DNA of 19,585 nucleotides, taken from Setomelanomma holmii. Lineage: Eukaryota > Ascomycota > Dothideomycetes > Pleosporales > Phaeosphaeriaceae. The first letter of the stretch is position 1. Each line of letters begins with the position of its first letter. The stretch spans positions 1 to 19,585 of the forward strand of contig ML978393.1 of the NCBI GenBank assembly GCA_010015745.1, in the 5' to 3' direction. The notes below the pieces were generated by a model. That model was not told the DNA's origin. It saw only the letters and a program-made list of their open reading frames with translations, and ran no database searches. Made by a program: the position numbers and the translations under genes. Positions 18,185-19,585 of the stretch are shown in pieces.

Positions 18185-19316
18185 TCACGCTTTCAGAAGG
18201 AGCTTTCCCGTTGTCTTGCCAGACTCCAGATCATCTTGGGCCTGAGCAGCATCCCTGAGCGGATAGACCTTGAAGATGTCAATCTTCACACCGTCTCGCT
18301 CTAGGAACTTGAAGACGGCTGCCGCGGTTGCATTCAATTCCTCTCGAGTGGCAATGTATGCTGAGATGCGAGGCCTAACCAACTTGATGCTCTTCCCCGA
18401 TATCCGCCTAACTTAGTGATCAGTACGGTTCAACAATCAATTGTCTGCGCGTCAGGATGACGACAAGATGTCCTCACATGATATCAACTGGTTCAACGGT
18501 GCCAGTTGTATTCCCGAAGCTCACCATAGATCCTTTTCGAGCGACGCACTGCAGGCTGGTATCAAAGGTGGACTTGCCTAGGCTGTCGAACACTGCAGCG
18601 ACTCCGTTCCCACTAGTGAGGTCCAGCACGAGTTTGACGTAGTCTTGTTTGTTGTAGTCGATGACATGATCGGCCCCGAGCTGTCTTACCAGATCGAGCT
18701 TGGCGGTCGAGCAGGTGGCGATGACGGTGGCCCCCAAATCCTTCGCCATCTGAACCACCCAACGACCCGTGCCGCCCGCCGCGGCGGTGACAAGGACCCA
18801 CTCTCCTGCTTTGACGGGATGGGCCTCATGCACGAGCGACCAGGCCGTCATAGCCTGGAGGGACACAGCGGCGGCAGAGCTCGTCGACAGACGTTCCGGA
18901 ATGCGCACCGCTCGGGCGGCCGGAATGGCCACATAGCTTGCGTAGGTGGATGAGTGATGGATGATTACCTTGTCGCCAACCTTGAGGCCGTAGAGGTTGC
19001 CAGCGTTTGCAACGGCAGCGACCGTTCCTGCTGACTCGCTGCCCGGGATGTACGGGAAGTTGGTGATTGGGTAGAGTCCTTTGCGGTAATAGCTAGATGA
19101 GAGACAATTTTAGCACATCTCCAAATCGGGGCTGAAAGAATGGTAACATGATCAGTGGCGTTATATGGCTTACGTGTCGATGAAGTTCACCCCAATGTAC
19201 TCGTTCTTCAGTAGAACCTCGCCTCCTTTCAACGTTGGAATGGGAACGTCGGTCTTGTACTCCAAGACTTCAGTCCCGCCGGTCTTGTTGATGAGGACGG
19301 CATCCATCGTGGCCAT
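18185..19316 (-). CDS. NADPH:quinone oxidoreductase, zeta-crystallin type
   Basis: A medium-chain dehydrogenase/reductase of the quinone oxidoreductase group (relatives are yeast Zta1 and human zeta-crystallin), which reduces quinones or reactive enones with NADPH, without zinc. Exons are 19316-19174, 19092-18478 and 18407-18185, 326 residues, matching the family (about 330). NFIDTYYRKGLYP spans the first junction. The coenzyme-binding loop AAAGGTG lies at 151-157, followed by the Rossmann segment. The last exon has LVRPRISAYIATREEL and a normal end KTTGKLLLKA. The ATG at 19316 has a good context (GCCATGG) and gives MATMDAVLINKTGG; the frame runs open upstream to 19403, but that part looks non-coding. 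It lies in tandem with HPPD on the same strand. It appears complete; the natural substrate is unknown. Confidence 0.92.
18408..18477 (-). other. Quinone oxidoreductase intron 2
   Basis: 70 nt, donor GTGAGG, branch-like CTGAT or ACTAAG, acceptor GTTAG. It removes the TGA at 18474-18476 and joins VEPVDIM to RISGKSIKLVRP in frame. Confidence 0.88.
19093..19173 (-). other. Quinone oxidoreductase intron 1
   Basis: 81 nt, donor GTAAGC, acceptor ATCTAG. It joins GVNFID-T to YYRKGLYP, rebuilding a conserved family motif across a phase-2 junction. Confidence 0.92.
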
Positions 19317-19585
19317 GGCTGAACCTGTACCTACAAAGGCGGATTCAAAAATCAGAATCAAGAGAAAGTAGGTATCGAACAACAGTACCGTGTCAGCCGG
19401 CAAGTGAAGATTGTGGCAATTAGGGTCGGTTCCTTCGTAGGATTAAGGTTGCGGTGAGCGACTGCAGGGTGGGGAAATGCTCCGCAGCTCATGTACGAGT
19501 AGGTTGCCTTAAAGACGGGTTCCCTAAAAGAAGGAAGACTGCGTCCGTGCGGCACAGCAAGGGTATAGGCATCTCTTGGCATCTA
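19317..19585. other. Upstream region of the quinone oxidoreductase gene
   Basis: Presumed promoter and 5' UTR. Minus-strand TTTGTAG and ACAG sites close to the ATG could be the acceptor of a 5'-UTR intron, but no donor was settled on. No further gene is supported up to the window edge. Confidence 0.4.

Noticed and set aside
18645..18953. Plus-strand 102-codon frame
   Set aside because: Antisense to exon 2 of the quinone oxidoreductase in GC-rich sequence.
1..19585. tRNA or rRNA genes, CRISPR arrays, bacterial operons
   Set aside because: No tRNA-like T-arm and acceptor pairing or rRNA sequence was noticed, and the intron-containing genes show a eukaryotic genome.

Overview
The window looks like nuclear DNA of a filamentous ascomycete (Pezizomycotina). 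The signs are short introns of about 54-81 nt with GTAAG/GTATGT-type donors and CTRAY branch sites, an AT-rich block with the look of repeat-induced point mutation (RIP), a Ty1/copia retroelement, and a fungal-type 4-hydroxyphenylpyruvate dioxygenase (HPPD). No class or species can be assigned from sequence alone.

Layout. 1-2090: no convincing gene; a possible LTR of a Ty3/gypsy-like element at about 26-200 (minus), then degenerate sequence. About 2095-5900: a very AT/TpA-rich island with no surviving ORF, read as RIP-degraded transposons; inside it 2731-4249 has inverted ends flanked by TA. 6083-6175 and 6376-6588: two minisatellites. 6589-10003: a 5'-truncated Ty1/copia element on the minus strand with a short 3' LTR, a polypurine tract and one long open frame (integrase, reverse transcriptase, RNase H). 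Just beyond the break, on the plus strand, is a SprT-like zinc metalloprotease gene (10153-11121; frame open upstream into the junction) whose N-terminus may have been removed by the element. 11548-12252: a two-exon gene of unknown function. 13302-14343: the wreck of a secreted, Cys-rich, single-pass membrane protein gene with several stops. 14344-15760: intergenic, with an old direct repeat whose best-conserved part differs only by transitions. 15874-17309 (minus): HPPD, two exons, complete, with an Asn-Gly-rich N-terminal extension. 18185-19316 (minus): a three-exon zeta-crystallin-type quinone oxidoreductase, complete.

How the parts relate. The left half (to about 10 kb) is transposon-dominated; the right half is genic. 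HPPD makes homogentisate in tyrosine catabolism, and the quinone oxidoreductase reduces quinones with NADPH. They lie in tandem on the same strand about 0.9 kb apart, which allows but does not prove a shared role. Decayed sequence outside the island (the pseudogene and the 15-kb repeat) also carries C-to-T/G-to-A type changes, while the copia open frame is uninterrupted, so the copia copy seems younger or escaped mutation. I did not find a clearly new multi-gene system. The most unusual items are the palindromic minisatellite against the LTR, the SprT-like protein with a long insert in its zinc site, and the HPPD extension.
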